From Sediminibacterium ginsengisoli (lineage in GTDB: Bacteria > Bacteroidota > Bacteroidia > Chitinophagales > Chitinophagaceae), in assembly GCA_943326215.1 (NCBI GenBank), contig CALPSK010000005.1:1-12803 (forward strand): DNA of 12,803 bases. The letters are read 5' to 3'. Positions within the stretch are counted from its first letter, which is position 1; every line of letters starts with the position of its first letter. The notes below the pieces were generated by a model that did not search any database, was not told the DNA's origin, and saw nothing but the letters and a program-made list of their open reading frames with translations. This document shows positions 1 to 8,800 of the stretch, one piece after another. The position numbers and the translations under genes are program-made.

Positions 1-1513
1 GGGAGTTGAAATAGCCTTATTAGAGGAAAAAAAGTTAGTTGAAATACATAACGAAAAACTAGATGCCCGTTGGTCTGTAGGAGACTTGTATTTAGGAAAA
101 GTCAAAAAAATTATCCCTGGCCTGAATGCTGCCTTCGTGGATGTGGGCTTTGAAAAAGATGCCTTTTTACATTATACCGACCTTAGTCCCTATATAAAAT
201 CCATTTTAAAGTATACGCAGCAGGCTACTGCTGATGAAAACAATCAATTTGATTTTTCTAAGTTTCAATCCGCTCCTGAAATTATAAAAACAGGAAAAAT
301 TTCTGAAGTACTTAACGGTAAGCCGCATATTTTAGTACAAATTTTAAAAGAGCCTATTGCTGCTAAAGGACCAAGGCTTACTTGTGAAATATCATTAGCG
401 GGTCGCTTTGTAGTGCTTACCCCCTTTAATGAAATTGTAGCTGTCTCTAAAAAAATTCATTCAGGGGAAGAGCGCAAACGCTTACAAAAAATATTTGAAG
501 GGGTAAGGCCTAAGAATTTTGGAGTCATTGTTAGAACCGCTGCGGAAGGAAAGTCCACTGCAGAATTACACGAAGACTTATTAACTCTTACACAGAACTG
601 GAAAAATATTCAATCTAATTTAAAAGGGGCTATGCCACCGACTAGAATTATGAATGAAGAAAGTAAAACGACTAGTATACTTAGAGATTTATTAAATGAA
701 GACTTTAATAAAATTGTAGTAAACGATAAAAAGATATTCGACATTACTTTAAGTTACTTACAAAGAATAGCCCCGCAAAAAGCCAATATACTTTCTATGT
801 ATACTGGAGATCAAGTAATTTTTGATCAGTATGGTATTACCAAACAAGTAAAATCTTCTTTTGGTAAAACAGTAAATTTAAATAGTGGCGCCTACTTAAT
901 TATTGAACATACAGAAGCCCTACATGTAATAGATGTAAACTCTGGTTTTAAAAGTGTGAGCAATAACCAAGAAGAGAATGCCCTTCAAACCAATTTAGAA
1001 GCGGCAGAGGAGATTGCTAGACAACTAAGACTCAGAGATATCGGAGGTATTATTGTGGTCGATTTCATTGATATGAAACTACCTGAGAACCGCAAGAAAG
1101 TACATGAAGCCTTAGAAGATTATATGAAGACGGATAGAGCAAGACATACTGTACTGCCTATTTCAAAATTTGGACTCTTACAAGCTACCCGTCAAAGAAT
1201 TAGACCCGAAGTCAATATCAATACTTCTGAGGACTGTCCTGCTTGTGTGGGCACAGGTAAGATAACCTCTGCTTTATTATTAGAAGATGAAATGGAGAAA
1301 AAACTAGCTTATTTAACTACACATGGCCATAAGTCATTGATTATTATGGTACATCCTATCATACATTCTCATTTAACCAAGGGTATTTTCACTAGTATCA
1401 TTAAGCGTTGGAAAAAGAAGTATAAAATTAAATTAAGCTCTCAGCCCTCTAATACCAGTCATTTAGTAGAATACCGTTTTTTAGATGAGCAGCAAGAGAG
1501 TATTGTTTTTTAA
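1..1513 (+). CDS. rng: Ribonuclease G/E family endoribonuclease, 5'-truncated by window edge
   Basis: Endoribonuclease of the RNase E/G family, a cytoplasmic enzyme that cuts single-stranded RNA in rRNA maturation and mRNA decay. The frame is open from base 2, so the gene starts before the window; the TTG at 86 is an internal Leu codon, because the 28 residues before it are still family sequence (VEIALLEEKKLVEIHNEK). 503 residues are visible. In visible numbering, an S1 RNA-binding domain begins near residue 27 (GDLYLGKVKKIIPGLNAAFVDVG). The two metal-binding catalytic aspartates lie in VIDVNSG (D311) and VVDFIDM (D354), 43 residues apart, as between D303 and D346 of E. coli RNase E. The Zn-link is CPAC (C412, C415). 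The protein stops soon afterwards, so it is the short RNase G form without an RNase E degradosome scaffold. The family call is secure; G rather than E is based on length. Confidence 0.96.
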   Translation, partial: GVEIALLEEKKLVEIHNEKLDARWSVGDLYLGKVKKIIPGLNAAFVDVGFEKDAFLHYTDLSPYIKSILKYTQQATADENNQFDFSKFQSAPEIIKTGKISEVLNGKPHILVQILKEPIAAKGPRLTCEISLAGRFVVLTPFNEIVAVSKKIHSGEERKRLQKIFEGVRPKNFGVIVRTAAEGKSTAELHEDLLTLTQNWKNIQSNLKGAMPPTRIMNEESKTTSILRDLLNEDFNKIVVNDKKIFDITLSYLQRIAPQKANILSMYTGDQVIFDQYGITKQVKSSFGKTVNLNSGAYLIIEHTEALHVIDVNSGFKSVSNNQEENALQTNLEAAEEIARQLRLRDIGGIIVVDFIDMKLPENRKKVHEALEDYMKTDRARHTVLPISKFGLLQATRQRIRPEVNINTSEDCPACVGTGKITSALLLEDEMEKKLAYLTTHGHKSLIIMVHPIIHSHLTKGIFTSIIKRWKKKYKIKLSSQPSNTSHLVEYRFLDEQQESIVF

Positions 1514-1601
1514 AATAATCGTAATTTTAAAATAATTATACATTACCCCATAAAGGTATTATAGTAGAATTTTTTACGTAGTTATAAAGAGCAGCATAAA
1601 T

Positions 1602-2093
1602 ATGAAAAAAATAATTTTTACTTTTTTACTCGCTATAGTTTGCTTTTATGCACAAGCAACAAAAATAAAAATTTACTATTTTTTAGCTACTACCTGCCCT
1701 ATTAGTCAAAAATATACTCAAGAAATAAATAGACTAAATAAAGTATATACTTCAAAAGATATTGAAATGTTTTTGGTGTTCCCCACTGTTAAAAAAAATA
1801 AAAAAGAGATTGAAGCATTTTGTGCAACTTATCAAATGACAATGCCCTATATCATGGATCGTAATTTCGCATTAACAAAACAATTGAATGCAAAAATCAC
1901 ACCCGAGGTATTTGTTGTAAATGAAAATAGAGAAATTGTATACCATGGCGCCATTAATAACTGGTATTATGCATTAGGAAAAAATAGAATGCATATAACT
2001 GAACATTATTTAGAAGATGCCATCAAAGCCATCCTAAATAAAGAAAAGATTCTGAAAGACTATGTTGCTGCGATTGGCTGTTTTATAAAATAG
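1602..2093 (+). CDS. Exported redoxin / thioredoxin-fold protein with a CPxS active site
   Basis: 163-aa protein with an N-terminal signal peptide (hydrophobic residues 4-16, probable cleavage after AQA at 17-19), so it acts in the periplasm or beyond. The mature part is a compact thioredoxin fold. The first strand is followed by ATTCPIS with C32, where the second Cys of a CxxC site is replaced by Ser (S35). The cis-proline is in ITPEVFVV (P101), followed by the strand and helix pattern of AhpC/TSA-redoxin proteins. Other cysteines are C74 and a C-terminal C160 in IGCFI; C160 could act as resolving cysteine, but that is inference. The CPIS site, a YHGAINN-type segment and a terminal GCxI are features I recall from redoxins encoded beside, or fused to, cytochrome c/copper monooxygenase proteins in Bacteroidota and Planctomycetes, and exactly such a gene lies 12 bp away in convergent orientation. 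No clear promoter or Shine-Dalgarno is visible. Function is probably thiol redox chemistry linked to that neighbour. Confidence 0.85.
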   Translation: MKKIIFTFLLAIVCFYAQATKIKIYYFLATTCPISQKYTQEINRLNKVYTSKDIEMFLVFPTVKKNKKEIEAFCATYQMTMPYIMDRNFALTKQLNAKITPEVFVVNENREIVYHGAINNWYYALGKNRMHITEHYLEDAIKAILNKEKILKDYVAAIGCFIK

Positions 2094-2105
2094 CGCCTAG
2101 ATTCC

Positions 2106-3431
2106 TTAGAGGGGCTTATTTTCATCGCCCGGTTTATAGGCAACATAATAAATTACCAAGTTCATCATTTCATCATTGGTACCCCATCCATACCCAACAT
2201 CCTTGGGTTGCTTATTGGGGTTACGTTCATTATTAAGGGTGTTATCATACTGCGCCTCTGCATAAATTACAGAGCCTTTTGGAAGATATAAATACTTTTG
2301 AAAAGTGTAGGTCATTTGCCAGTTAAAATCCCAGTCTGGGATATTGATGAGCTGCACAACATCTCCAGAAGGCGTTGCCGCAAAGGCCTTAAATTTCCTT
2401 CCTAATAGGTGCATATGAGGCATGATAGAAATCAAAGATACATCCTGGGTGAGCACTGCAGAGCGCATATAAAAAGTAGCCACTTGGTTAGCCTTAATGA
2501 TAAAGGGTAAATTAGAAATATTGTCTTCCTTCAAAGTCAAAGTTATTACTTCACGCTCTACAGGTTTATCTCTAAATTTAATTCTAATGAAGGAGGAGTC
2601 ACTGCTTACAATAGGAGAAGGTGAATAATGTACATTTAAAATAAAATTAGAACCTTGAAATAATTTTTTTCCCGTTCCTTCAGGAAAAACAATTTTATCA
2701 TTCCCAGGTACCCAACCAAAAAGAAAATTGTCAGCCAAGGGCTTAGTTTGGAATTTGTATACTCCAGTATCCGATTCCGACATACCGTCTATTCCGGCAA
2801 TGCTACCTGTGGTATCTGTCATTATCCTACTATGGTGCACCAATTTTTTATTACCTGGAACAAACTGAATAGACTTAATCATTTTCGGTGCTAGATTATT
2901 AAGGGGGGCATAAAAAAATCTAAACTCTTCTTTTCCCAGCTCATTTATTTGAAATGCTTTCTGCATGCCAACACTAATATCATAATCATTCACATTTATT
3001 GACTCAGGTGCATTTTTTTGGTGTATATCTATTGGAATAGGGTCTCCCTTACGTTGTTTTTTTTGCCCTTTTGCAGTCCCAGTATTGATCCATGTTTGTA
3101 TTAGTTGAATCTCATCAGCAGAGAGTGTATTTTCATTTTTATAATGCTGAAAGGCAATATCTGCTTTAAAGGGGGGCATATACCTAGTCTTGGTCACGTA
3201 GCCTATAAAATTTGATCTGGATGCCACATCCTCATAGCTTAGTAATGAAAATGGGGCCAAGCCCTCTTGATTGTGACAGGGTGCACAATGGGTCTTAACA
3301 ATTACAGCAATATCCTTGTAGTAATTGACCTCTTGAGGCTTTACCTCTTGAGACTTTAAGTCTTTGGTTGGATAGAAAAAAATAAATAGTATGAATAGAA
3401 TAGAGAGGATGGATAATACTTTATTTCTCAT
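2106..3431 (-). CDS. Periplasmic c-type heme / dicopper monooxygenase fusion (PHM-like fold)
   Basis: 441-aa protein with a hydrophobic N-terminus (residues 5-20) acting as signal peptide or membrane anchor; no lipobox. Residues ~38-122 are a small cytochrome c domain: heme motif CAPCH (C49, C52, H53) and probable axial Met in RYMPPF (M85). Residues ~165-435 match copper type II ascorbate-dependent monooxygenases (peptidylglycine alpha-hydroxylating monooxygenase, PHM). By motif, the CuH ligands are LVHHSR (H199, H200) and NVHYSP (H268). The CuM ligands are MPHMHLLG (H339, H341) and the Met of NDEMMNL (M422), which parallels SDEMCNL of PHM. The only cysteines are the two heme ones, so the disulfides of animal PHM are absent. 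I infer oxygen-dependent hydroxylation with electrons delivered by the heme instead of ascorbate; the substrate is unknown. A TAnnTTTG-like box lies 20 bp upstream. An electron-transfer or copper-binding role without hydroxylation is also possible. Confidence 0.88.
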   Translation of the reverse strand: MRNKVLSILSILFILFIFFYPTKDLKSQEVKPQEVNYYKDIAVIVKTHCAPCHNQEGLAPFSLLSYEDVASRSNFIGYVTKTRYMPPFKADIAFQHYKNENTLSADEIQLIQTWINTGTAKGQKKQRKGDPIPIDIHQKNAPESINVNDYDISVGMQKAFQINELGKEEFRFFYAPLNNLAPKMIKSIQFVPGNKKLVHHSRIMTDTTGSIAGIDGMSESDTGVYKFQTKPLADNFLFGWVPGNDKIVFPEGTGKKLFQGSNFILNVHYSPSPIVSSDSSFIRIKFRDKPVEREVITLTLKEDNISNLPFIIKANQVATFYMRSAVLTQDVSLISIMPHMHLLGRKFKAFAATPSGDVVQLINIPDWDFNWQMTYTFQKYLYLPKGSVIYAEAQYDNTLNNERNPNKQPKDVGYGWGTNDEMMNLVIYYVAYKPGDENKPL

Positions 3432-3450
3432 ACTTTATTATAATTACAAG

Positions 3451-3458
3451 TAAAACTA
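3451..3458 (-). promoter_or_regulatory. Possible -7 box for the heme/copper protein gene
   Basis: On the minus strand this reads TAGTTTTA, 7 of 8 matches to the Bacteroidota -7 consensus TAnnTTTG, ending 19 nt before the start codon at 3431. No TTTG -33 element is visible at a suitable distance, and the region is AT-rich enough for chance matches, so this is weak. Confidence 0.25.
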
Positions 3459-3472
3459 CGATATCTATTAAA

Positions 3473-3508
3473 AAAAAATGGGAATAAACAAGTTTATTCC
3501 CATTTTTT
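3473..3508 (-). terminator. Rho-independent terminator of the SusC/SusD/lipoprotein unit
   Basis: A perfect inverted repeat: the arm at 3473-3489 (AAAAAATGGGAATAAAC) is matched by its complement at 3492-3508. The central pairs can open into a CAAG tetraloop. On the minus strand the stem is followed by a run of eight or nine T, and it begins 16 nt after the stop codon of the 202-aa lipoprotein gene. Because both arms end in A/T runs it could also stop + strand transcription, but no + strand gene ends nearby. It separates the uptake unit from the monooxygenase gene on the same strand. Confidence 0.85.
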
Positions 3509-3524
3509 ATATTTAGTAAACTAA

Positions 3525-4133
3525 TTATTTAACAGACCATGTAACACTTGCATTTGCTTGTATTGCTGGTTGACCAGAATATAATTCAATGTTTACAATA
3601 GATACAGACCACCACTTATAGACAAGCCCATTAGAGCCTGTGAATGCCCATGATAGTACAAAACTATTATTCTTATCGAAGCGTTTACCTGCTGGACGAG
3701 AAGCACCAAATACATCAACACTTCCCTTACCATAGTCAAATTTATTAGTCGCGAACAGCTTATATACATCATCTGCAGAAACTGTAAAGGTACTTGCTTC
3801 GTTATTTCCCTTAGCGTCCATAACCTTGAATGACTTTGTGCCATGATTAGCTGTAGCAGGATTACCATTTTTATCGATATAGGCTTCCCTAAGAGTAATA
3901 AAAAGCTCTTGTTTACTCATAGTTAGGGTGCGATTTACATCGATCCACTTAAGTTGCATATTAACAACAGAAGCGGCATCATCCCCACTTACAAAGGATC
4001 CACTATTTAATTTACCCTGACCATATACGCCTGGCTCTGGCTTGGCAACAGGATTTAACTCTTCCTTTTTACATGATACCAGTAATAATGCAACTAATAT
4101 GATGGATAATAAATTTTTCATTGTTTTTTTCAT
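3525..4133 (-). CDS. Surface-type lipoprotein of unknown function, third gene of the SusC/SusD unit
   Basis: 202-aa predicted lipoprotein. Residues 1-20 form a type II signal peptide with lipobox LLVSC (acylated C21). The residues after the Cys are K-K-E-E, matching the K-(D/E)2 lipoprotein export signal described in Capnocytophaga and other Bacteroidota, so the mature protein is probably carried to the cell surface. The rest is Ser/Thr/Asn/Gly-rich with alternating hydrophobic residues, suggesting a beta-sandwich; no enzyme motif is visible and I do not recognise a family. Its ATG lies 11 nt after the SusD stop and a strong terminator follows its own stop, so it is the last gene of the uptake operon. 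Its position is that of the SusE/SusF-type accessory binding proteins, and a ligand-binding role alongside SusD is plausible, but this rests on context only. An in-frame Met at position 5 is an alternative start. Confidence 0.85.
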   Translation of the reverse strand: MKKTMKNLLSIILVALLLVSCKKEELNPVAKPEPGVYGQGKLNSGSFVSGDDAASVVNMQLKWIDVNRTLTMSKQELFITLREAYIDKNGNPATANHGTKSFKVMDAKGNNEASTFTVSADDVYKLFATNKFDYGKGSVDVFGASRPAGKRFDKNNSFVLSWAFTGSNGLVYKWWSVSIVNIELYSGQPAIQANASVTWSVK

Positions 4134-4144
4134 TTAGTTCAGTT

Positions 4145-5839
4145 TTAAAATTTAAACTTAAGTACATCCCAGAAAACCGGATCATTATAAAATAATGGCA
4201 AAGGTTTAGGCGCATTTGGATTTAAAGTAGCCTCTGATACTGGAATAGGTAATCTTAATGCAAATTGAGAGTTTAGTGTAATTGGAGGTGGGATATTTGA
4301 AGGATAACCATTTCTTCTAAATGCGTTATACATTTCAAAACCGTTGCCCCAACCTGCAAAATACGCTTCATATAAAACCTTATTCAATTTAACCTCATTC
4401 GTTGCTGATGCATCATAATTAGTTAAAAATGCAGTAACATAATTTTCTACATCGGCCTCTTTAACAGCAATAGAACTTGCATCTTTAGATACTCCGAAAT
4501 CAGATACATTTTTTATTGACTCTCTGATTGCTTTTTCTGCAGTCGCTTTTGGATCTCCAAAATTATAGGCTAACTCAGCTTCTGCTTTCCAGAAATTAAC
4601 CATATTGCTAGTAATCATTGGGAAAATTCCCGCTCCACCAGAATTTGTTTTTGTATTTAACACATAAGGAGCATTTGCACGATTATCATACAAACCTGCC
4701 GCTGGATAAACACCTGGAACCATTCTATAACGAACGTCCTCAGATACACCAGACTGGTCTCCACGGAAACGACCAAAATAACCGGCAAAATAAGCAGAAT
4801 CTGCTTTGGTATCAGCTAGTACCCCAGCTGTTCTTGCTTTAGTCCAAGCGTCTGGATTCAATACTAAGTAAGCACCTTGTACTGGAGTGGCACCTCTGTC
4901 TGTTGGGTTTGCTTGATCAAGGATCTTATCGTATTGTCTTCTAAAATAGAAAGGTAAACGAGGATCTTTGCGCAATAACATTTCAAACATATACTGAGCA
5001 GAGATGTAGGTAAAATTGTTATTAGCTAAATAAGCAGCTGTAAACCAAGGATGTCTTAAGTCTGGAGAAATTTGACCGCCATATTTCCAAGTAAAGTCTT
5101 GTGATGTGCTTTCGATAATACCACCAGTTGCTTTTAAAGCAGCTTGAATATCAGCAGAAGCATTTGTATTTACTTTTCTTGAAGTCATTAACATACGAAG
5201 TCTTACTGAATTCGCAAAGCGAATCCAAGAAGCCTTACTACCTCCATACATAATGTCTCCAGTAACTGTATAAGGACTAGAAGCCGTTAAGTTAAAAATG
5301 GCAGAATCAAGCAATTTATAACACTCAGTATAAATAGCTTTTCCATCATCAAACTTTGGATTGATATTTAATTTCGCAGCATTTCCTAAGAAAGCTTCTG
5401 AGAAAGGAACTGTTCCAAAAAGATCTACCATAGTAGAAAAGCTATAGGCTTTAAGGGCTTGAGCAATTCCTAAATAAGGCTTGTTGTCTGATTTTTTTGA
5501 AGCAATAATTACTTCTTCTAAATCCTTACCTGGGCCTGTGTAAAAATTTGACCAACTACCATAGAAGCTATTGGCTCCTAATCCGTAAGAGTCAGAAGAA
5601 GAAATGACTCCCATAAAACCCATTTGGGTATTGTTGAGACCTTCCATAAAGCCTGCCATATTTCGCTGTGCCTCTGGCAAAAGCAATTCTGCAGTACCCT
5701 TTGTTGGAGAGTTTGGATCGGTATTTATATTCAAGTCAAATATATCAATTGACTTGTTGCAAGATGCGAAAGACAATGCCATGGTAACAATTACGAGGCT
5801 TGCTAACGATTTTGACTTTTTATAAAAATTGTATTTCAT
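4145..5839 (-). CDS. SusD/RagB-family nutrient-binding outer-membrane lipoprotein
   Basis: 564-aa SusD-like protein, the surface lipoprotein that forms the lid over its partner SusC transporter and captures ligand. The N-terminus is a lipoprotein signal peptide with lipobox SFASC (C27). The mature start contains NINTDPNSPTKG and then LLLPEAQRNMAGFM, the opening typical of the SusD-like branch usually annotated as 'SusD/RagB family nutrient-binding outer membrane lipoprotein' (Pfam SusD-like 2 type). The helical TPR-like body and the C-terminal stretch with WGNGFEMYNAFRRNGYP and RLPIPVSEATLNP are also characteristic. Length is normal for this branch. The gene begins 26 nt after the susC stop, as expected for a co-transcribed pair. 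The substrate cannot be deduced: no glycoside hydrolase, peptidase or sulfatase lies nearby. The family call is secure. Confidence 0.95.
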   Translation of the reverse strand: MKYNFYKKSKSLASLVIVTMALSFASCNKSIDIFDLNINTDPNSPTKGTAELLLPEAQRNMAGFMEGLNNTQMGFMGVISSSDSYGLGANSFYGSWSNFYTGPGKDLEEVIIASKKSDNKPYLGIAQALKAYSFSTMVDLFGTVPFSEAFLGNAAKLNINPKFDDGKAIYTECYKLLDSAIFNLTASSPYTVTGDIMYGGSKASWIRFANSVRLRMLMTSRKVNTNASADIQAALKATGGIIESTSQDFTWKYGGQISPDLRHPWFTAAYLANNNFTYISAQYMFEMLLRKDPRLPFYFRRQYDKILDQANPTDRGATPVQGAYLVLNPDAWTKARTAGVLADTKADSAYFAGYFGRFRGDQSGVSEDVRYRMVPGVYPAAGLYDNRANAPYVLNTKTNSGGAGIFPMITSNMVNFWKAEAELAYNFGDPKATAEKAIRESIKNVSDFGVSKDASSIAVKEADVENYVTAFLTNYDASATNEVKLNKVLYEAYFAGWGNGFEMYNAFRRNGYPSNIPPPITLNSQFALRLPIPVSEATLNPNAPKPLPLFYNDPVFWDVLKFKF

Positions 5840-5865
5840 ATTGTAAAATTAGCTATTGGTTAAAA

Positions 5866-8800
5866 TTAAAATGTTACTCTTAGGTTAAGTCCGAATCTTC
5901 TTGTGCTTGGTGCAGCGCCTAAGTCAATACCTTGAAGATTTGAACTGGCAACATCACTAAGTACCTCTGGGTCGAAATTTAAGCCTTGCAACATGTTAGG
6001 AGCATAGAACCATAAGTTTCTACCGCTGAAGCTTAAAGTAGCAGATCCAAATGGAGTCTTCTTTAAGTATTGCTTAGGTATAGAATAACCTAAAGTTGCT
6101 TCTCTTAAACGTATTGTTGTTTTGTCATAAATATTAGTATCATCTGGACCATAAGCACCGAAACCATCAGAGAAATAATAATCAAATGCAGAAATACTTG
6201 TTGTATTCTTAATGGCTTTACCATTTGCATCCAATATTGCTGTTTTTGTATCATTATTACCATAAACCCCTGGAATTACATAAACCCCTTCACGATTCTC
6301 GTTCACCTTTAACTGACCACGAAGTAATAATGACGCGGCAGTAATTGAGTAAATTTGTCCACCTTGCCACCAATCAAATAAGGTAGAAAAAGTTAAATTT
6401 TTATAAGTAAACGTGTTGGTGATACCTAATTTGAAATCAGGGTTTGGATTACCAATGATGTCATCTTGTTCAGCATAGATATGAGTACCACCAGAACCAC
6501 CTTGTCCTGGCCAGATTAATCTGTTTCCATCCGCGTCTCTAGCTGCTCCAAGACCATACAACATACCAAATGGTTGTCCTACTCTTTGAACGTTAGAAAT
6601 AAATGCACCATTACCTAATATAATGTCTGCACCTTGATCATCTGTTTTTAATACTTGAGAAACCACTCTGTTAAATGCGAAATAAGTATTCCAAGTAAAA
6701 CCAGAATTTGTTTTTATCCAAGTAAAATCAAGACCTGCTTCATATCCCGTGTTTTCTATACTACCCGCATTGATTGCTTGAGTAGAGAAACCAGAACTTA
6801 CTGGAATACGCTTAGTAACGAATAAGTCTGTAGAGGTTTTAACATAGTAAGTTAAATCCATCTTAATTCTACCATCTAAGAAATTCAAGTCAGCACCAAA
6901 TTCAATCTCTTGCAAACCTTCTGGTTTTAAACCCGCATTCTTCAATGCATTAGATAATGAAGAAGAATAAACAGTTGCTCCTGATGGAGTTAAATAAGAG
7001 GGTGAAGTTACATTGTAAGTTGTTGCTAATTGATATGGAGGTACATCACGTCTTGTTTGAGCGAAGTTGGCTCTTACCTTACCATAAGACAATATTTTAT
7101 TAGAAATATTCAACGCATCTGTGAAAATATAACTCAAACCAGCACTTGGATAGAAATAGTTTCTATTATCAACTGGTAGAGTAGAAGACCAGTCATTTCT
7201 ACCTGTTAAGTTCAAAAACAAGTAGTTTTTGTAAGAGAAGTCAAAGCTACCAAAAGCTCCTAAGATTCTTCTCATTTCGTTATAATCACTACCTACTTGA
7301 GATTGAGCAGTATTGGTTAATTTATATAAGTTAGGTACAATAAATCCTACACCAGAACTGTAAAGTTGTGAATTACTTCTTTCGTTAGATTCAGCTCCTA
7401 ATCTAGCAGTCATATCAATATCTTTTGTTAGAGATATAGACTTAGTTGTTGCTAAGAATTGGAAGTTCTTTTCTGAATTGACAATATTTGAAGACCACAT
7501 GCTACCTATACCGCCGCCTGAGTTACCACCTGCACGCGTGATCTCTCTTTGGTTCTCTGAATAAGTATTCAAACCACCTTGCATTGACAAATTCAACCAT
7601 TTTGTAACATCATAGGCAACTTTAATGTTACCGAAAATACGATTTACATTACTATTGAATAAGTTATACTTAGCAGTCCAATAAGGGTTGTCAGTAGGTC
7701 TGTAGAAAATATTGTTTCCGTTCACAGGATTCTCAAATGGCATTTGATCCATTGGGAAACTACGTGGGAAATAATACAAACGATCAAAGATTGAACCGCC
7801 TGTACCGCCACCATAGTCACCAAATAAACTAGCTCCTGATTTAGGATTTTGTTGTCTATTGTTTACATAGTTTAATGAACCTGAAACTTTTAAGCCATTT
7901 GCTAATTGAGCATTACCTCCAACTGAAACCGATGTTCTTCCAGTTTCAGAATTAGGAATGATACCACTATTTGCTGCACGACTAGCAGTTGCAGTGAAGT
8001 TGTTTTTAGCATCTCCTGCGCTAATATTAAGACTGTTTTCAACAAGCATCCCTGTTTTAAAGAAATTATTTATAATGTCATACCCTTTGTACTCTAATGA
8101 ATCAGGTAATGAAGGGAATAGACCTGGATATCTTGTTTTGATTTGAGTAGGTACAAATCTTTGAATAGGGTAATTTAAGATTCCTCCAGATTGAGCGTTA
8201 ACAAAAGCCGCTTGGTCTGCAAAAGGACCTCCCCAGTTACCAATGAAACCACCATTATAGTTTTGGTTTGAACCTTGTCCGTATTTATTTTGATAGTCAG
8301 GTACAGAAGCAATTGACTCTGTATTGTAAGATACTGAGTAGCTAACTTCTAAACCTTTTTTAGACTTTGCACCAGATTTAGTAGTAATTAAGATAACACC
8401 ATTGGCAGCTCTTTGACCATATAGTGCAGATGCAGAAATACCTTTTAACACGGTCATAGACTCAACGTTATTAGGATCAATATCAAATGCTCTATTAGAG
8501 AAAGTACTTGCTCTATCGAAACCAACAGATTGGTTTACACTATTATCAAATGGTATACCATCCACTACAAATAAAGGTTGGTTAGAAGAAGAGAAAGAAG
8601 TATTACCACGAAGGTTAATTCTAGTAGATTGACCCGGAGATCCACCACCACTAGTAATATCAACTCCTGGTACTTTACCAGCAAGAGCACGAAGTAAATC
8701 CGGCTCAGCTTTTTGTTGTAACTGTTCTGCTTTTACATCAGATACAGCGTATACAAGTTGCTTCTTTTCTTTACGAATACCCAATGAAGTTACCACTACA

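Noticed and set aside
1514..1601. Possible terminator or promoter between RNase G and the redoxin gene
   Set aside because: TACC...GGTA near 1545-1560 makes only a four-pair stem, and the following T run is separated from it. No TAnnTTTG box is convincing either.
3593..3868. Second minus-strand frame within the 202-aa lipoprotein gene
   Set aside because: It overlaps fully in another frame, lacks a signal or domain, and the lipoprotein frame has a clear lipobox, spacing and terminator.
4618..5825. Two short + strand frames (4618-4842 and 5604-5825) opposite the susD-like gene
   Set aside because: Both are antisense to a secure SusD coding region, with no domain or initiation signals.
7958..8146. 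62-codon + strand frame opposite the SusC-like barrel
   Set aside because: It is an antisense shadow of the conserved receptor; nothing independent supports it.
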